From Pseudomonas sp. B33.4 (lineage in GTDB: Bacteria > Pseudomonadota > Gammaproteobacteria > Pseudomonadales > Pseudomonadaceae), in the NCBI RefSeq assembly GCF_034555375.1, contig NZ_CP140706.1:3463001-3527000 (forward strand): a DNA stretch of 64,000 bases. The letters are read 5' to 3'. The notes below the pieces were generated by a model that had not been told where the DNA came from, did not search any database, and saw only the letters and a program-made list of their open reading frames with translations. Positions 36,591 to 46,052 of the stretch are shown one piece after another (position 1 is the first letter of the stretch; every line of letters begins with the position of its first letter). The position numbers and the translations under genes were made by a program.

Positions 36591-36679
36591 GTAGGAGTGA
36601 GCCTGCTCGCGATAGCAATCTGTCAGTTAACGATTATGGTGTCTGGCAGACCGCTATCGCGAGCAGGCTCACTCCTACA
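36591..36679. repeat. REP palindrome (GTAGGAGTGAGCCTGCTCGC family)
   Basis: Inverted arms of GTAGGAGTGAGCCTGCTCGC flanking about 45 bases, nearly the same as 16911-17000. It separates convergent genes. Confidence 0.88.
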
Positions 36680-36701
36680 GGGTTCGGTGTCAGACAGTAC
36701 C

Positions 36702-37625
36702 CTATGTGTTGAAGCGCACCCCGGGCTTGGCGCGTTCATCCACTGACAGCTCAAATACATCCGGCCGCGCATAGTGCCCGACCACATCGTAGTCATACCG
36801 CGCGCGCACCAGTTCATCGGTGTCGATTTCAGCCGTCAGCAACCCCGCCTCGCCGCGCAACGGCCCCGCCAGCACATCGCCCATCGGCCCGACAATCACG
36901 CTGCCGCCGGCAATCAGCGGACGCTCCGCTGGCCAATTGGCGATTTCAACGCCCAACGCCTGAGGCGAAGCCTGCACCTGACACGCACTGACCACAAAGC
37001 AGCGGCCTTCGTGGGCGATATGACGCATGCTGACCTGCCACATTTCGCGCTCATCGACGGTCGGCGCGCACCACACTTCAATGCCTTTGGCGTACATCGC
37101 CGTGCGCAGCAGCGGCATCATGTTTTCCCAGCACACCACCGCGCCAAGCTTGCCGACCTGCGTGTCGAACACCGGCAGGGTCGAACCGTCGCCCTTGCCC
37201 CAGATCAGCCGTTCGGTACCGGTGGGCATCAGTTTTCGGTGTTTGCCGACAAGGCCTGCCTGCGGGTCAAAATACAGCGCCGTGCAATATAAGGTGCTGC
37301 CAGCACGCTCGATCACGCCGATCACCAGATTGGCCCCGGTGCGCGCCGACAGCGCGGCCAGTGCTTGCGTCTCGGCCCCCGGCACATCGATCGCATTGGC
37401 GAAGTAACGGGCATAGGCATCACGCCCCTCAGGCAAGCGATAACCCAATTGCGTGCCGAAGCCCTCGCCTTTTGGATAGCCGCCCAGCAACGCTTCCGGC
37501 ATCACCACCAACGCCGCACCGGACTCGATGATCGCGCCTTCCCAACTCAGAATCTGCTCCAGGGTCGCGCCTTTGCCTTCGGGCAAGGCGCCGATTTGCA
37601 GCGCAGCAACAATTGATTTGGCCAT
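36702..37625 (-). CDS. Nitrilase (carbon-nitrogen hydrolase)
   Basis: A 307-residue enzyme of the nitrilase superfamily branch 1. The catalytic triad is Glu44 ([11 protein letters not shown]), Lys131 ([17 protein letters not shown]) and Cys165 ([12 protein letters not shown]). These surrounding words are those of true nitrilases, which turn nitriles into carboxylic acids and ammonia, probably arylacetonitrile or aliphatic types. A divergent LysR gene lies 84 bases away and is its likely regulator. Confidence 0.9.
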   Translation of the reverse strand: MAKSIVAALQIGALPEGKGATLEQILSWEGAIIESGAALVVMPEALLGGYPKGEGFGTQLGYRLPEGRDAYARYFANAIDVPGAETQALAALSARTGANLVIGVIERAGSTLYCTALYFDPQAGLVGKHRKLMPTGTERLIWGKGDGSTLPVFDTQVGKLGAVVCWENMMPLLRTAMYAKGIEVWCAPTVDEREMWQVSMRHIAHEGRCFVVSACQVQASPQALGVEIANWPAERPLIAGGSVIVGPMGDVLAGPLRGEAGLLTAEIDTDELVRARYDYDVVGHYARPDVFELSVDERAKPGVRFNT

Positions 37626-37709
37626 CGCAATAACTCCGTCAGGTTCAGTGGTTGCCGATTCTGCAGCGCCACGCGATCATGAATAAAGCCCCGTTCACTG
37701 CTGAATGAT

Positions 37710-38618
37710 ATGAGCCAAATGAATATCGCCACCGTCGACCTCAACCTGCTGAAAGTCTTCGAAGCCCTGCACGAAGAGTCCAGCGCCAGCCGCGCGGCGT
37801 TACGTCTGGGCGTTACGCAATCGGCGGTCAGTGCGGCGTTGCGCCGGTTGCGCGAGGTTTACGGCGATCAGTTGTTCGTGCGCACCGGGCGCGGACTGGC
37901 ACCGACGCTCAAAGCCAATCAATTGAAACCGGTGGTCAGCGAAGCGCTGAACAAGTGCCGGCAAAGCCTGGCGATGGTCGACCCGACAGCCAATCAATAC
38001 GAGGGTCGCTCGGTTACCGTGGGCCTGTCGGATGACTTCGAGATCGCCTACGGTCGCCGGCTGATCGAGGAAATTGCCCGCAGCGCACCGAAGCTGCGGC
38101 TGATTTTTCGTCAGACCCACAGCCAGATTGTCGCCAGCGCCCTGCTGGAGCGCAGTATCGATCTGGCGATCACCGCCGGCGGTTTTGCCGAGCGTTTGCT
38201 CAGTCGTCAGGTGTTGGGCGAAGGCGGTTATGCGTGTCTGCTCGATCCAGCGAGTCTGGCGCCCGGCCAGCAGCAGATCGATCTTGAAGAGTTCGTCGCC
38301 CGCGAGCACATTCTGGTGTCGTCCGGCGGATTTATCGGGATTACCGATGAGGGCTTGGCGGCGTTGGGCCTGAGCCGGCGGGTGTGCGCCTCGACCACGC
38401 ATTTCGCCGCGCTACCGTATCTGCTCAAGGGCAGTCAGGCGCTGGCGACGATTCCGACGCATGCCGCCGAGAGCATCGCGGCGCTCAGCGGCCTGGCACT
38501 GCTGCCCTGCCCGCTGAAATTGCCGCGCTATCCGATCGAACTGGGCTGGCGCACCAGCACGCAGATCGATCCGGTGGTGGTCAAGGTTCGCGAGGTGATT
38601 GCCGCGACCTTCACCTGA
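37710..38618 (+). CDS. LysR-type regulator, divergent from nitrilase
   Basis: A 302-residue regulator. The helix-turn-helix is DLNLLKVFEALHEESSASRA followed by LGVTQSAVSAALRRLREVYG with QLFVRTGRGLAPT, a NodD/NahR-like wording. The effector domain begins near residue 92. Its position back to back with the nitrilase gene suggests control of that gene by a nitrile or its product. Confidence 0.9.
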   Translation: MSQMNIATVDLNLLKVFEALHEESSASRAALRLGVTQSAVSAALRRLREVYGDQLFVRTGRGLAPTLKANQLKPVVSEALNKCRQSLAMVDPTANQYEGRSVTVGLSDDFEIAYGRRLIEEIARSAPKLRLIFRQTHSQIVASALLERSIDLAITAGGFAERLLSRQVLGEGGYACLLDPASLAPGQQQIDLEEFVAREHILVSSGGFIGITDEGLAALGLSRRVCASTTHFAALPYLLKGSQALATIPTHAAESIAALSGLALLPCPLKLPRYPIELGWRTSTQIDPVVVKVREVIAATFT

Positions 38619-38622
38619 GGCA

Positions 38623-38877
38623 TTACTTGTTGGCGGCCATCAGTCGATTGACTTCACTGCGCACCATGTTGGCGAACTCCGGCGGCGACATGCCGTCCAG
38701 TTCGGCGCGGACCCACTCGGCCCATTTACCTTTGCGTTTGGCGCGCTCGCCGAACAAACGCGCGGCTTCGCCTTTGGCCTTGCCCAGATTGTTTTGCCAG
38801 AGTTCGAACAGACGGGACTTCTCGTCCTCCAGCGCGGCGCGCTCTGCGAGTGATTTGTCGGCCAGATTGAAACTCAT
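38623..38877 (-). CDS. Small conserved protein, unknown
   Basis: An 84-residue highly charged protein that I do not recognise. It is predicted helical throughout (LAERAALEDEKSRLFELWQN, AARLFGERAKRKGKWAEWVR). No signal peptide or membrane segment is present. It converges with the LysR gene, four bases apart, and lies on its own. The codon pattern fits a true gene. Confidence 0.6.
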   Translation of the reverse strand: MSFNLADKSLAERAALEDEKSRLFELWQNNLGKAKGEAARLFGERAKRKGKWAEWVRAELDGMSPPEFANMVRSEVNRLMAANK

Positions 38878-39031
38878 CGGGAATTATCCTGCTGCGTAAA
38901 ATGGCGACATCTTACACGCTCGACGGAAATCTCCCGCGCAGGTTTTTCTTTCTGGCCTAAATTCAGTGCAACTTTTTGATCAGCCCCACACTCCATTGAT
39001 CACTGTCCATTCAACTGCAAGGAGTCACCCA

Positions 39032-39349
39032 ATGGCCCGCAAAACCGCCGTGCAAGCCGCCGAAGATCAAATCAAGGATCAGGCCTTCAGCGAACTTCAG
39101 GCTCTGATTGAAGAGTCGGACAAACTGCTCAAGAGCAGCGCCTCACTGGTCGGCGAAGAAGCGGAAACGCTGCATGGACAGATCGCCCTGAAACTGCAGC
39201 AGGCGCTGGACTCGGTATCGAGCGTGCGGGATCGCACCAAACCGGCGGTCGATGCCACTGAAAGTTATATCGGTGGTCATCCGTGGCAGACCGTGGCGAT
39301 CTCCGCCGGATTCGGTCTGGTAGTCGGCTTGTTGCTCGGCCGTCGCTGA
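39032..39349 (+). CDS. DUF883 / ElaB-YqjD family membrane-anchored protein
   Basis: A 105-residue protein. A long amphipathic helix (residues 5-70) is followed by the C-terminal anchor HPWQTVAISAGFGLVVGLLL with GRR at the end. In E. coli ElaB/YqjD tether ribosomes to the inner membrane in stationary phase. AAGGAG precedes the ATG at 39032, and a strong terminator follows. Confidence 0.88.
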   Translation: MARKTAVQAAEDQIKDQAFSELQALIEESDKLLKSSASLVGEEAETLHGQIALKLQQALDSVSSVRDRTKPAVDATESYIGGHPWQTVAISAGFGLVVGLLLGRR

Positions 39350-39360
39350 TTCAAGCGCGC

Positions 39361-39393
39361 AAAAAAGGCGAACCCAATGGGTTCGCCTTTTTT
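39361..39393. terminator. Bidirectional rho-independent terminator
   Basis: AAAAAAGGCGAACCC-AAT-GGGTTCGCCTTTTTT is a perfect 15-pair palindrome with A and T runs on both sides. It can end both the DUF883 transcript and the convergent dpkA transcript. Confidence 0.95.
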
Positions 39394-39418
39394 ATGCCTG
39401 CCTGATCCAGGCTTTTGA

Positions 39419-40459
39419 TCATGCTCCCGCCAGCTCACGCAACTGCGCCAATGTCTGCCCATCCAGCACAATCCCCTCCGCCAGCGACTTACTACGCTGC
39501 CAATGCCGACGATCCCCCGGCAATCGCTTGAGCCCGACGCCGTGCATCTGCCGCACCAGCTCGCCACTGCGCTCGGCAAAACTCTGCCCGGCGGCTTTGC
39601 TCGGATCAATAACAATCAACAACTGCCCAGTCCACGGCGTTTTCGCCCCGGGATGATTGGACCAATCGAACTCAAAGGAAAAATTGCCCCCCGTCAATGC
39701 GGCCGCCAGCAGCTCGACCATCATCGACAGCGCCGAGCCTTTATGGCCACCGAACGGCAACAGCGCCCCGCCCTCAAGAATCGCTTTAGGATCTTGGGTT
39801 GGCTGGCCGAGGCTGTCCACGCCCATTCCGGCCGGCAGCCGTTCGCCTTTGCGCGCAGCAATCTGCACGTCGCCATGGGCAATCGCGCTGGTGGCCAGAT
39901 CGAAGACAATCGGCGCAGCGCCCGCCCGTGGCGCGGCAAAGGCAATCGGGTTGGTGCCGAACAGCGGCCGGTCAGCGCCATGGGGCACCACGCAGGTCAT
40001 GCTGTTGACCACGCTGAGCGCCACCAGACCTTCGTCAGCGAAAGGCTCGACATCCGGCCACAGCGCGGCGAAGTGATGAGAGTTACGAATCGCCAGCACG
40101 GCGATCCCGGCGTGCCGCGCCTTTTCCACCAGCAGCGGCCGAGCGGCGGCCAATGCCGGCTGAGCGAAACCGTTACCGGCATCGACACGGACAAATCCCG
40201 AGGCAACATCTTCGACTTGCGGCACGGCGTGCCCGTTGACCCAGCCGCTGGCCAGGGTCGAGACATAACCGGGAATGCGGAAAACCCCGTGACTGTGGGC
40301 ACCATCGCGCTCGGCGCCGGCGCAATTGGCGGCCAGCACTTGCGCGACTTCGGCGGAGGTGCCGTGGCGCAGAAAAATCGTTTCAAGCAGTTGCGTCAGC
40401 GCTTCGAGAGACAACGAGGACGAGACAGCAGAGGACACATGATCGTGTGGCGCAGACAT
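39419..40459 (-). CDS. dpkA: Delta1-piperideine-2-carboxylate / pyrroline-2-carboxylate reductase
   Basis: A 346-residue member of the LDH2/malate-L-sulfolactate dehydrogenase family. Catalytic region GAERDGAHSHGVFRIPGYVS and the blocks SHHFAALWPDVEPFADEGLV and LPFGGHKGSALSMMVELLAA match DpkA of P. putida/P. syringae closely by my recollection. That enzyme reduces cyclic imines of lysine and proline catabolism with NADPH. The ATG at 40459 has GGAG upstream. No other lysine-catabolic gene is next to it. Confidence 0.8.
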   Translation of the reverse strand: MSAPHDHVSSAVSSSLSLEALTQLLETIFLRHGTSAEVAQVLAANCAGAERDGAHSHGVFRIPGYVSTLASGWVNGHAVPQVEDVASGFVRVDAGNGFAQPALAAARPLLVEKARHAGIAVLAIRNSHHFAALWPDVEPFADEGLVALSVVNSMTCVVPHGADRPLFGTNPIAFAAPRAGAAPIVFDLATSAIAHGDVQIAARKGERLPAGMGVDSLGQPTQDPKAILEGGALLPFGGHKGSALSMMVELLAAALTGGNFSFEFDWSNHPGAKTPWTGQLLIVIDPSKAAGQSFAERSGELVRQMHGVGLKRLPGDRRHWQRSKSLAEGIVLDGQTLAQLRELAGA

Positions 40460-40690
40460 CTGAAGCTCCAGAATGATTATTGGAGGGAACAACAGCGTAT
40501 GGACGACTAGCTCACCGATTAACCATGGCTCAGCTGCCGGCTGTCAACCTTTCGATTGCTCAGCCATGACTGGCATCGCTGTCCTGGCACATTTCGACTC
40601 GGTGCGTGCGGTAACTATTTACCACCAGTGCGCCCAGTCGCGTCTCTATTCTTGCGCTCCCCGGCCCCAACGCCTCCGCTCCGAGTCTCG

Positions 40691-43600
40691 ATGATGTCTA
40701 CGCCCCTTGCTCCACTCCTGTTTCCGGATGTTCTCAAAGCTCCCGGCCAGCACGCTGACCTGGCTACCACGCATGGTCTCAACAGCAAAGATTTCAGCTG
40801 GCTTGCGCATGTGGAACTCGCGACTCACACGTTGCGCAGTGAACAAACCCCGCCGATGTTGGCCGAGCGCATTCTGCTTAACGCCGACAGGCAATTGGCG
40901 GTGCCGCTGGCCGGGAGTTTTATTCTCGGCGCCGGGCCGGATGATGGCGGTGTGTTTCTGTACACCCCCTATGACGGCCTGAAAAAATACAGCGATCAAG
41001 AGGCGCTACTCGAAGCGTTGCAGGCGCGCCTCGACAACGCTGACGAAGAGGATGATCTGTTGGCGTTCCTCAGCGTTTCGCTGCGCAAGGAACTGGTGGA
41101 AAAGCGCGGTATCAGCCTGACCCTCGAAACGATCGAAGGAGACGTGTTTGATGATCAACAAGCGGCGATCAACACGTCCCAGGAATCGTCGACGCGCGAC
41201 CTGCTGGATGAGCTCAAGCGCCTGCCTTCGCTCACCACCCTGCTGGAAAAGATTCTCGACGAACTGCTCGAACCCCACTTCGCAGGTCTGCAACAATCAC
41301 ACACCCGCGTCAGTTTTTTCGCCGACACCGCGCCCCTCTCAGGGGATGTGCGGCAATGGGTCGATTCGCTGTCACTGAGTGAAGCACTGTTGCTGCACTT
41401 TCGCCGCCAAGGCTGGCCGCACGGGCAGAAAGCCGAATTCTCCAACCCGGCCCGTTCCAGCACAGAGGCTGACCAGACCGCATGGGCGGATGCGATCAAG
41501 ACCGCCTCGGGAAAACTGACCATGCTGTTGTTTCGACAGCTTGAGGTTTACTGGAATGCTGCCGCTTTCGAGGGCTCCTCCAGACGCACATTCTTCAGCC
41601 GGACGTTGCTGGATCAGGTGCGTGCAGACTTACTGCTCAAACGCGAAACCGGCATCCTCGACGCGAAGGAATTCGACGCTCTTCACAGCTTGATACGAAA
41701 GCCGGACAGCGCCGTGCGGCGTCCGACCTTCGAAACGGTTTGCCTGGGCGAAGGAACCGCCTATGTCGAATTGGCTGGATCGCTGATGATCAACCATGAC
41801 AAGGCTTATCTCTACACCCCCACCCAAGGCGTGCAAGTACTCACCGACTACGCCGACCTGCGCCAAACGCTGATCGCCAAACTCAATGCCGCCGGACATG
41901 AAGACGAGCTGTACGGGCTCATGAACCTGGAGGAGCGCAATCGCTACCTGGGCTTCGCCAATGCTCAGGTGTCCGGCGAAAACATAGCCGGCGATATCAT
42001 GGCAACACTGATGGAGGCGATTATCACCAAGCAACGGCAGAGCGTTGAATTCGCCTTGCAGCTGTTTCGCCAAAGCGAACGCCGTACTGACATTCATGCA
42101 TTTTTCGATAAGGCGCTGGATATCCGTTCGATGATTCACGAGCGCCTGGTCAGGCTAGACGTCTATGAGCGCTGGAGCACCCGTCCGCTGTTCTCCAGCG
42201 CACCGCCCTCGTCAATGGTCCAGGCCGACAAAGCTGCGCAACTGGCGACAACGTTAGAACGAACACTGGAAAATCTCACCGACAACTTCAAGGGCCAGCC
42301 GACCGCGAGCAGCGCTGAACAACGGGTCTTTCTCGAAGGCATTCGATGGAAACTGGCGCAGGCTTTCGAGGATGGAGTGCGCGGTGAAGCGCACATGAGA
42401 AATCTCAGCGACTCCTGGCCTGCAGCGGAACGAAAAATCGTCGATACCGTATTCGACGCAAAACACGCAACACGCATGGACCGCCAGTCACTCAACGGTT
42501 TCCGGCCGGATGCGTGGGCGCTCAACCTCACTTGCGAGGGCCGAAGTGGCGTGCTGTCACTCGCTCACTGTGTGTTGCTGACCGAGCGCGGAGGCATGGA
42601 CGTAGCGCACTCCGGGCGCGCCATCTTGTGGACGCCCGCCATCGGCCTGGAATCGTTCGACAACATAGCGATTGCGCAAAAACAATTGCAACAGCGCCTG
42701 AACGACAACAACCAGAGCCAGACGCTGCTGGAAAACCTGCCGAAGACGCAACATCGGCTGGATCAGCAATACACGCTGGGCACCTTTCAATTGATTGAAG
42801 GCAACGTGTTGAACGACCGTATGCAATCGGCCATTGACCACTATCTGGACCATTGCGAGGCGTTACGCGTTTGCATAAAGGATGAGGACTCACTCGCCGG
42901 TTTTCTCGACAAACTGAAAAACAAGGTCATCGAGACCAATCTGCGCCGGGCCGTTGAGCTTGCCAGGACTGTTGCCCGTCATCTGGATTTCCCCGATTGG
43001 CTGCGCATGGCCCCGGTCGCGGAACAGCGTACCCAGCTCGCACTGCTGGACGAGTTGCGCCGCTGCTTTATCGAAGGCAAGGATTTTCTCGAGGGTGTGC
43101 CCGCGTTGGACAGCCACGTCGAGCAGACCTTGAAAACGCTGCTCGACAGCAGATTTCCGAACAACGGCCTCAAGCCACAAGACATCCGCATCACCCCGAA
43201 TCTGACGCTGGCCGGTCCTGCCTGCAACCTGCTCGAATTTGCTCTGCACCACTACAACATTGTGCAGGGCACCGGGTTCAAGGTTGCCTCGAATACCACC
43301 GCAGGGTTGCCGGCAAAACTCAATCAGTCCGCCGTCCGCCAACTGCTGCAATCCCTCGATATCAGCACCACCTACACGCAGAAAGTGAGCGAGGCGCTGT
43401 CAGCTGACAGTGAGTCTGCGCGCACCAGCAAAGAGCGGTTTTTACGTCAGTTGCCCTGGCAATTGATGCAGCATGCGCACGCGATGAAGTTGCAGCAACA
43501 GTTGTCAGAAACCGGCTATGACTACATTTGTCAGGTGCTGGACATGCCGGACGGAGTAGCGCGTGCCACCGTAGAGGGTGCTCACGCCGTCGTCAGCCCA

Positions 43601-45565
43601 CTGTCATTGATCACGACCACGGGGGCTGACTTCGTCGATACCCTCGGGCTTTATGTCATCGGGCCAGGCGCGGGGCAGACAGGACCACAGGTGCTTTATG
43701 CCCCCTACTCCAAATACGTTTTTCGTGAATTCGAAAATGCAGCGCAGTTGATCGATGCACTGAATGCACCCGGACACTTTCAGGACTTGATCATCCGGCG
43801 CCTGCCCTCCGGCGAGCAGGCCGTGTTCAAGAATCTGCTAAAAACGACAATTGGCAAAACCAGTGAAATCCAGCTGCAAAGCACGCCCGTCAGCGGCAAT
43901 GTGCTGGAACATCTGCACAGGGATACGCTCAGCCTTTTGCCGCAGTTACTCGGTTGCCAACCACAGATCAACGCGCAAGCGGACTGGGAGGCGGCAAAGT
44001 TTCTATTCAGTCACGGTGTTCGTCTGGTCCCACACCTTCTGCCGGGGAAACTCGCTTCCCTGTTTTTTCTTTGGAAAAGCTACGAGGATTTCAAGGAGTC
44101 TGCCGAGGAGCTTCAGCAACATCATTGGGCAAATGCCTTGAAAAGCTTTATCTCGGGGGCGATTTCCCTGTTCAGTCTGGGCCGCCTTTCCTGGGAAACA
44201 GAGGCAGAAACGCAAACGGCCGAATTTGCCGCCGAGGCGCAAACACCCGGCACGACGGCTGCCGAAACCGGCGCAAGCACGACAGCGAAAGCCGCTCCGC
44301 GCTGGTCGAAGGTCGACCCCGTTACGCCGTCTCGCGTTGATTTACAGCCTTTTGAAACCACCACAGCGCTGGAAAATTTAAAGCTTCAAAGCAATAAACT
44401 TGTCTATGGCAGTGCATCGAGCACACAAAGGTATGCAGCGATCGCCGGCAAGGTCTATCCCGTGATCGAGGATGAAAAAGTCTGGTACTTGCGCAATAAA
44501 GACGGCGGACAGGGACCAGCCCTCGAACAGAAAAACTCAAGGCTGGTACTGGCACGCCCCGGTCAGATCGTTCATCGCTGTCGATCGAAGCGCAACCGTC
44601 TGCAAGCCGACGTTGAACGCAGCCGTTCAATACTGATGTATATCCAGGCGCAAGGGATGGCCCAAATCAATCGCCGCTATCCGGCCAGGGCTTTCGTGAT
44701 CCGGCAAGCTGTGGCTCGGGCAAGAGAATATGCGCTGAATTGTCTGCATAACTTCGTCATACATCGCGACCACCTGGGTGGCAGTCGCCTGGAAACTGTA
44801 CTCAAGGATTTTTTCGAGGTATCACAAGTCACGCCAGCACTGCTCGGAAGATTTGAAAAGGTGATCATCCCCATCTGCCGGGAGCTGACGGATCCAGCGG
44901 ATGACTTGCTCTATACAGAGCGATTTTTCGCCGGTTTGAACGTGCATTACGACACCGATACGGTGGCCTTTGTGTTCAAACAGGACCGGCGAAAGATCGT
45001 CCACCTGACCGAGCTGTTCTTTAATCCGCGCCTGGATCCCTACACTGCCTTCTTGCCCCCCAGGTTCAATGTCGACTCCCATGCTCGCGCTGTCACGCTG
45101 ATCCACGAACTGTCTCATTTGGTTTGCGACGCTGAAGATTTGGACTTCGTGGAGGCGATGAGTCCCTACCCAGACCTTATCGACATAACAACCGTTGACG
45201 GTAAAACGCTCAAAGCGCGTCTGGAGCGTGAGCGTAAATCCTTGTCCCGCTCTGCGGCGCCGACACGCCTGTTTGCAGACAAGAGCAAAAATGGCGTGTG
45301 GATAGACATGGACCACGTGCCGGAGCGGGCCAATGACTACAGAAAAATTCTCAAACTGACCAAAAGCAAAAACCTTGCAGATGCACGCAAAGCCTTCCGC
45401 AATCCAGTGTCTGCCGACGTACGCATAGAGGTGAAATTGGCCAACGCCGACTCCATTGCACTGCTCATCAGTGAAATGGGCAGGCGGCTCGATCCCCTTC
45501 CGGCGCCGATACCTCTGCCGGCGCCAATCGTCAGCCAGGCAGGTGCCTTGCCAGCTTTGCCATAA
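40691..45565 (+). CDS. Dermonecrotic-toxin-like giant protein with C-terminal HExxH motif
   Basis: About 1,624 residues, no signal peptide. Four related modules, each with a strand ending in LYTPxxG or its variant, recur near residues 70-140, 355-440, 620-700 and 960-1060: FLYTPYDGLKKYSDQEALLE, AYLYTPTQGVQVLTDYADLR, AILWTPAIGLESFDNIAIAQ and VLYAPYSKYVFREFENAAQL. Long helical stretches separate them. Such architecture is that of the Pseudomonas dermonecrotic-toxin-like (DUF6543) proteins. A hydrophobic stretch near 1120-1160 (LPGKLASLFFLW, ALKSFISGAISLFSL) could insert in a membrane. The C-terminal segment has HELSH at residues 1472-1476 in a zinc-protease context, and NADSIALLISEMGRR later, as in HExxH peptidases. 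ATGATG start; either ATG is possible. No immunity or secretion gene is adjacent. Confidence 0.82.
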   Translation: MMSTPLAPLLFPDVLKAPGQHADLATTHGLNSKDFSWLAHVELATHTLRSEQTPPMLAERILLNADRQLAVPLAGSFILGAGPDDGGVFLYTPYDGLKKYSDQEALLEALQARLDNADEEDDLLAFLSVSLRKELVEKRGISLTLETIEGDVFDDQQAAINTSQESSTRDLLDELKRLPSLTTLLEKILDELLEPHFAGLQQSHTRVSFFADTAPLSGDVRQWVDSLSLSEALLLHFRRQGWPHGQKAEFSNPARSSTEADQTAWADAIKTASGKLTMLLFRQLEVYWNAAAFEGSSRRTFFSRTLLDQVRADLLLKRETGILDAKEFDALHSLIRKPDSAVRRPTFETVCLGEGTAYVELAGSLMINHDKAYLYTPTQGVQVLTDYADLRQTLIAKLNAAGHEDELYGLMNLEERNRYLGFANAQVSGENIAGDIMATLMEAIITKQRQSVEFALQLFRQSERRTDIHAFFDKALDIRSMIHERLVRLDVYERWSTRPLFSSAPPSSMVQADKAAQLATTLERTLENLTDNFKGQPTASSAEQRVFLEGIRWKLAQAFEDGVRGEAHMRNLSDSWPAAERKIVDTVFDAKHATRMDRQSLNGFRPDAWALNLTCEGRSGVLSLAHCVLLTERGGMDVAHSGRAILWTPAIGLESFDNIAIAQKQLQQRLNDNNQSQTLLENLPKTQHRLDQQYTLGTFQLIEGNVLNDRMQSAIDHYLDHCEALRVCIKDEDSLAGFLDKLKNKVIETNLRRAVELARTVARHLDFPDWLRMAPVAEQRTQLALLDELRRCFIEGKDFLEGVPALDSHVEQTLKTLLDSRFPNNGLKPQDIRITPNLTLAGPACNLLEFALHHYNIVQGTGFKVASNTTAGLPAKLNQSAVRQLLQSLDISTTYTQKVSEALSADSESARTSKERFLRQLPWQLMQHAHAMKLQQQLSETGYDYICQVLDMPDGVARATVEGAHAVVSPLSLITTTGADFVDTLGLYVIGPGAGQTGPQVLYAPYSKYVFREFENAAQLIDALNAPGHFQDLIIRRLPSGEQAVFKNLLKTTIGKTSEIQLQSTPVSGNVLEHLHRDTLSLLPQLLGCQPQINAQADWEAAKFLFSHGVRLVPHLLPGKLASLFFLWKSYEDFKESAEELQQHHWANALKSFISGAISLFSLGRLSWETEAETQTAEFAAEAQTPGTTAAETGASTTAKAAPRWSKVDPVTPSRVDLQPFETTTALENLKLQSNKLVYGSASSTQRYAAIAGKVYPVIEDEKVWYLRNKDGGQGPALEQKNSRLVLARPGQIVHRCRSKRNRLQADVERSRSILMYIQAQGMAQINRRYPARAFVIRQAVARAREYALNCLHNFVIHRDHLGGSRLETVLKDFFEVSQVTPALLGRFEKVIIPICRELTDPADDLLYTERFFAGLNVHYDTDTVAFVFKQDRRKIVHLTELFFNPRLDPYTAFLPPRFNVDSHARAVTLIHELSHLVCDAEDLDFVEAMSPYPDLIDITTVDGKTLKARLERERKSLSRSAAPTRLFADKSKNGVWIDMDHVPERANDYRKILKLTKSKNLADARKAFRNPVSADVRIEVKLANADSIALLISEMGRRLDPLPAPIPLPAPIVSQAGALPALP

Positions 45566-45579
45566 CCACCGGACCAGAG

Positions 45580-45604
45580 AAACGCCGGCATGAAGCCGGC
45601 GTTT
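45580..45604. terminator. Terminator between toxin gene and PepSY gene
   Basis: AAACGCCGGC-ATGA-AGCCGGCGTTT-type stem, 15 bases after the toxin stop. It sits between convergent genes and may act both ways. Confidence 0.8.
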
Positions 45605-45628
45605 CATCACAAGGCGCAGCCGCCTCGG

Positions 45629-45898
45629 TTAATCCTTCTGATCCCGCAACACGTTGCCCGAAGCGCCGTCGATGCGGAACTCGTAGACAACACCGTCAGC
45701 CTTGCGCCCTTCGCCTTTCCAATAGCCATCGTTGTCGGCTTCGATCTCGTAGACCTCGACATAACCAGCCTTGGTCTTGACGATCTCGATGGCTTTTTCG
45801 ATGGTGATCCAGCCAGCGCCCGGCCGGTCGGCCATAGCTGCACCCGCGCTCAGCAAGCCGGCAGTGGCAATTAGTGCTGCGATTGTCTTTTTGATCAT
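45629..45898 (-). CDS. PepSY domain secreted protein
   Basis: An 89-residue periplasmic protein with a signal peptide ending AAMA-DR and one PepSY domain: WITIEKAIEIVKTKAGYVEV followed by YWKGEGRKADGVVYEFRIDG and GNVLRD. PepSY domains inhibit peptidases or sense small ligands. GGAGTG precedes the ATG. It stands alone without an obvious two-component pair. Confidence 0.88.
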   Translation of the reverse strand: MIKKTIAALIATAGLLSAGAAMADRPGAGWITIEKAIEIVKTKAGYVEVYEIEADNDGYWKGEGRKADGVVYEFRIDGASGNVLRDQKD

Positions 45899-46052
45899 TT
45901 TTTCACTCCATTTGTGGATAGTAGGCATTTGCATCCTGTTTTTTTGGGGTGCCGGGGCGAAAAATAAGTTCCACTTTGATGGGTAAATGCCATGACGAAT
46001 GTTCTCGGTAACTTCCCGACAAGGTTAGAATGTGCGAAATCAGGACGAGTCA

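Noticed and set aside
40556..40690. Extended N-terminus of the giant toxin
   Set aside because: The frame is open upstream of the ATG pair, but the residues are low-complexity Pro/Arg/Ser and no ribosome site supports an earlier start.
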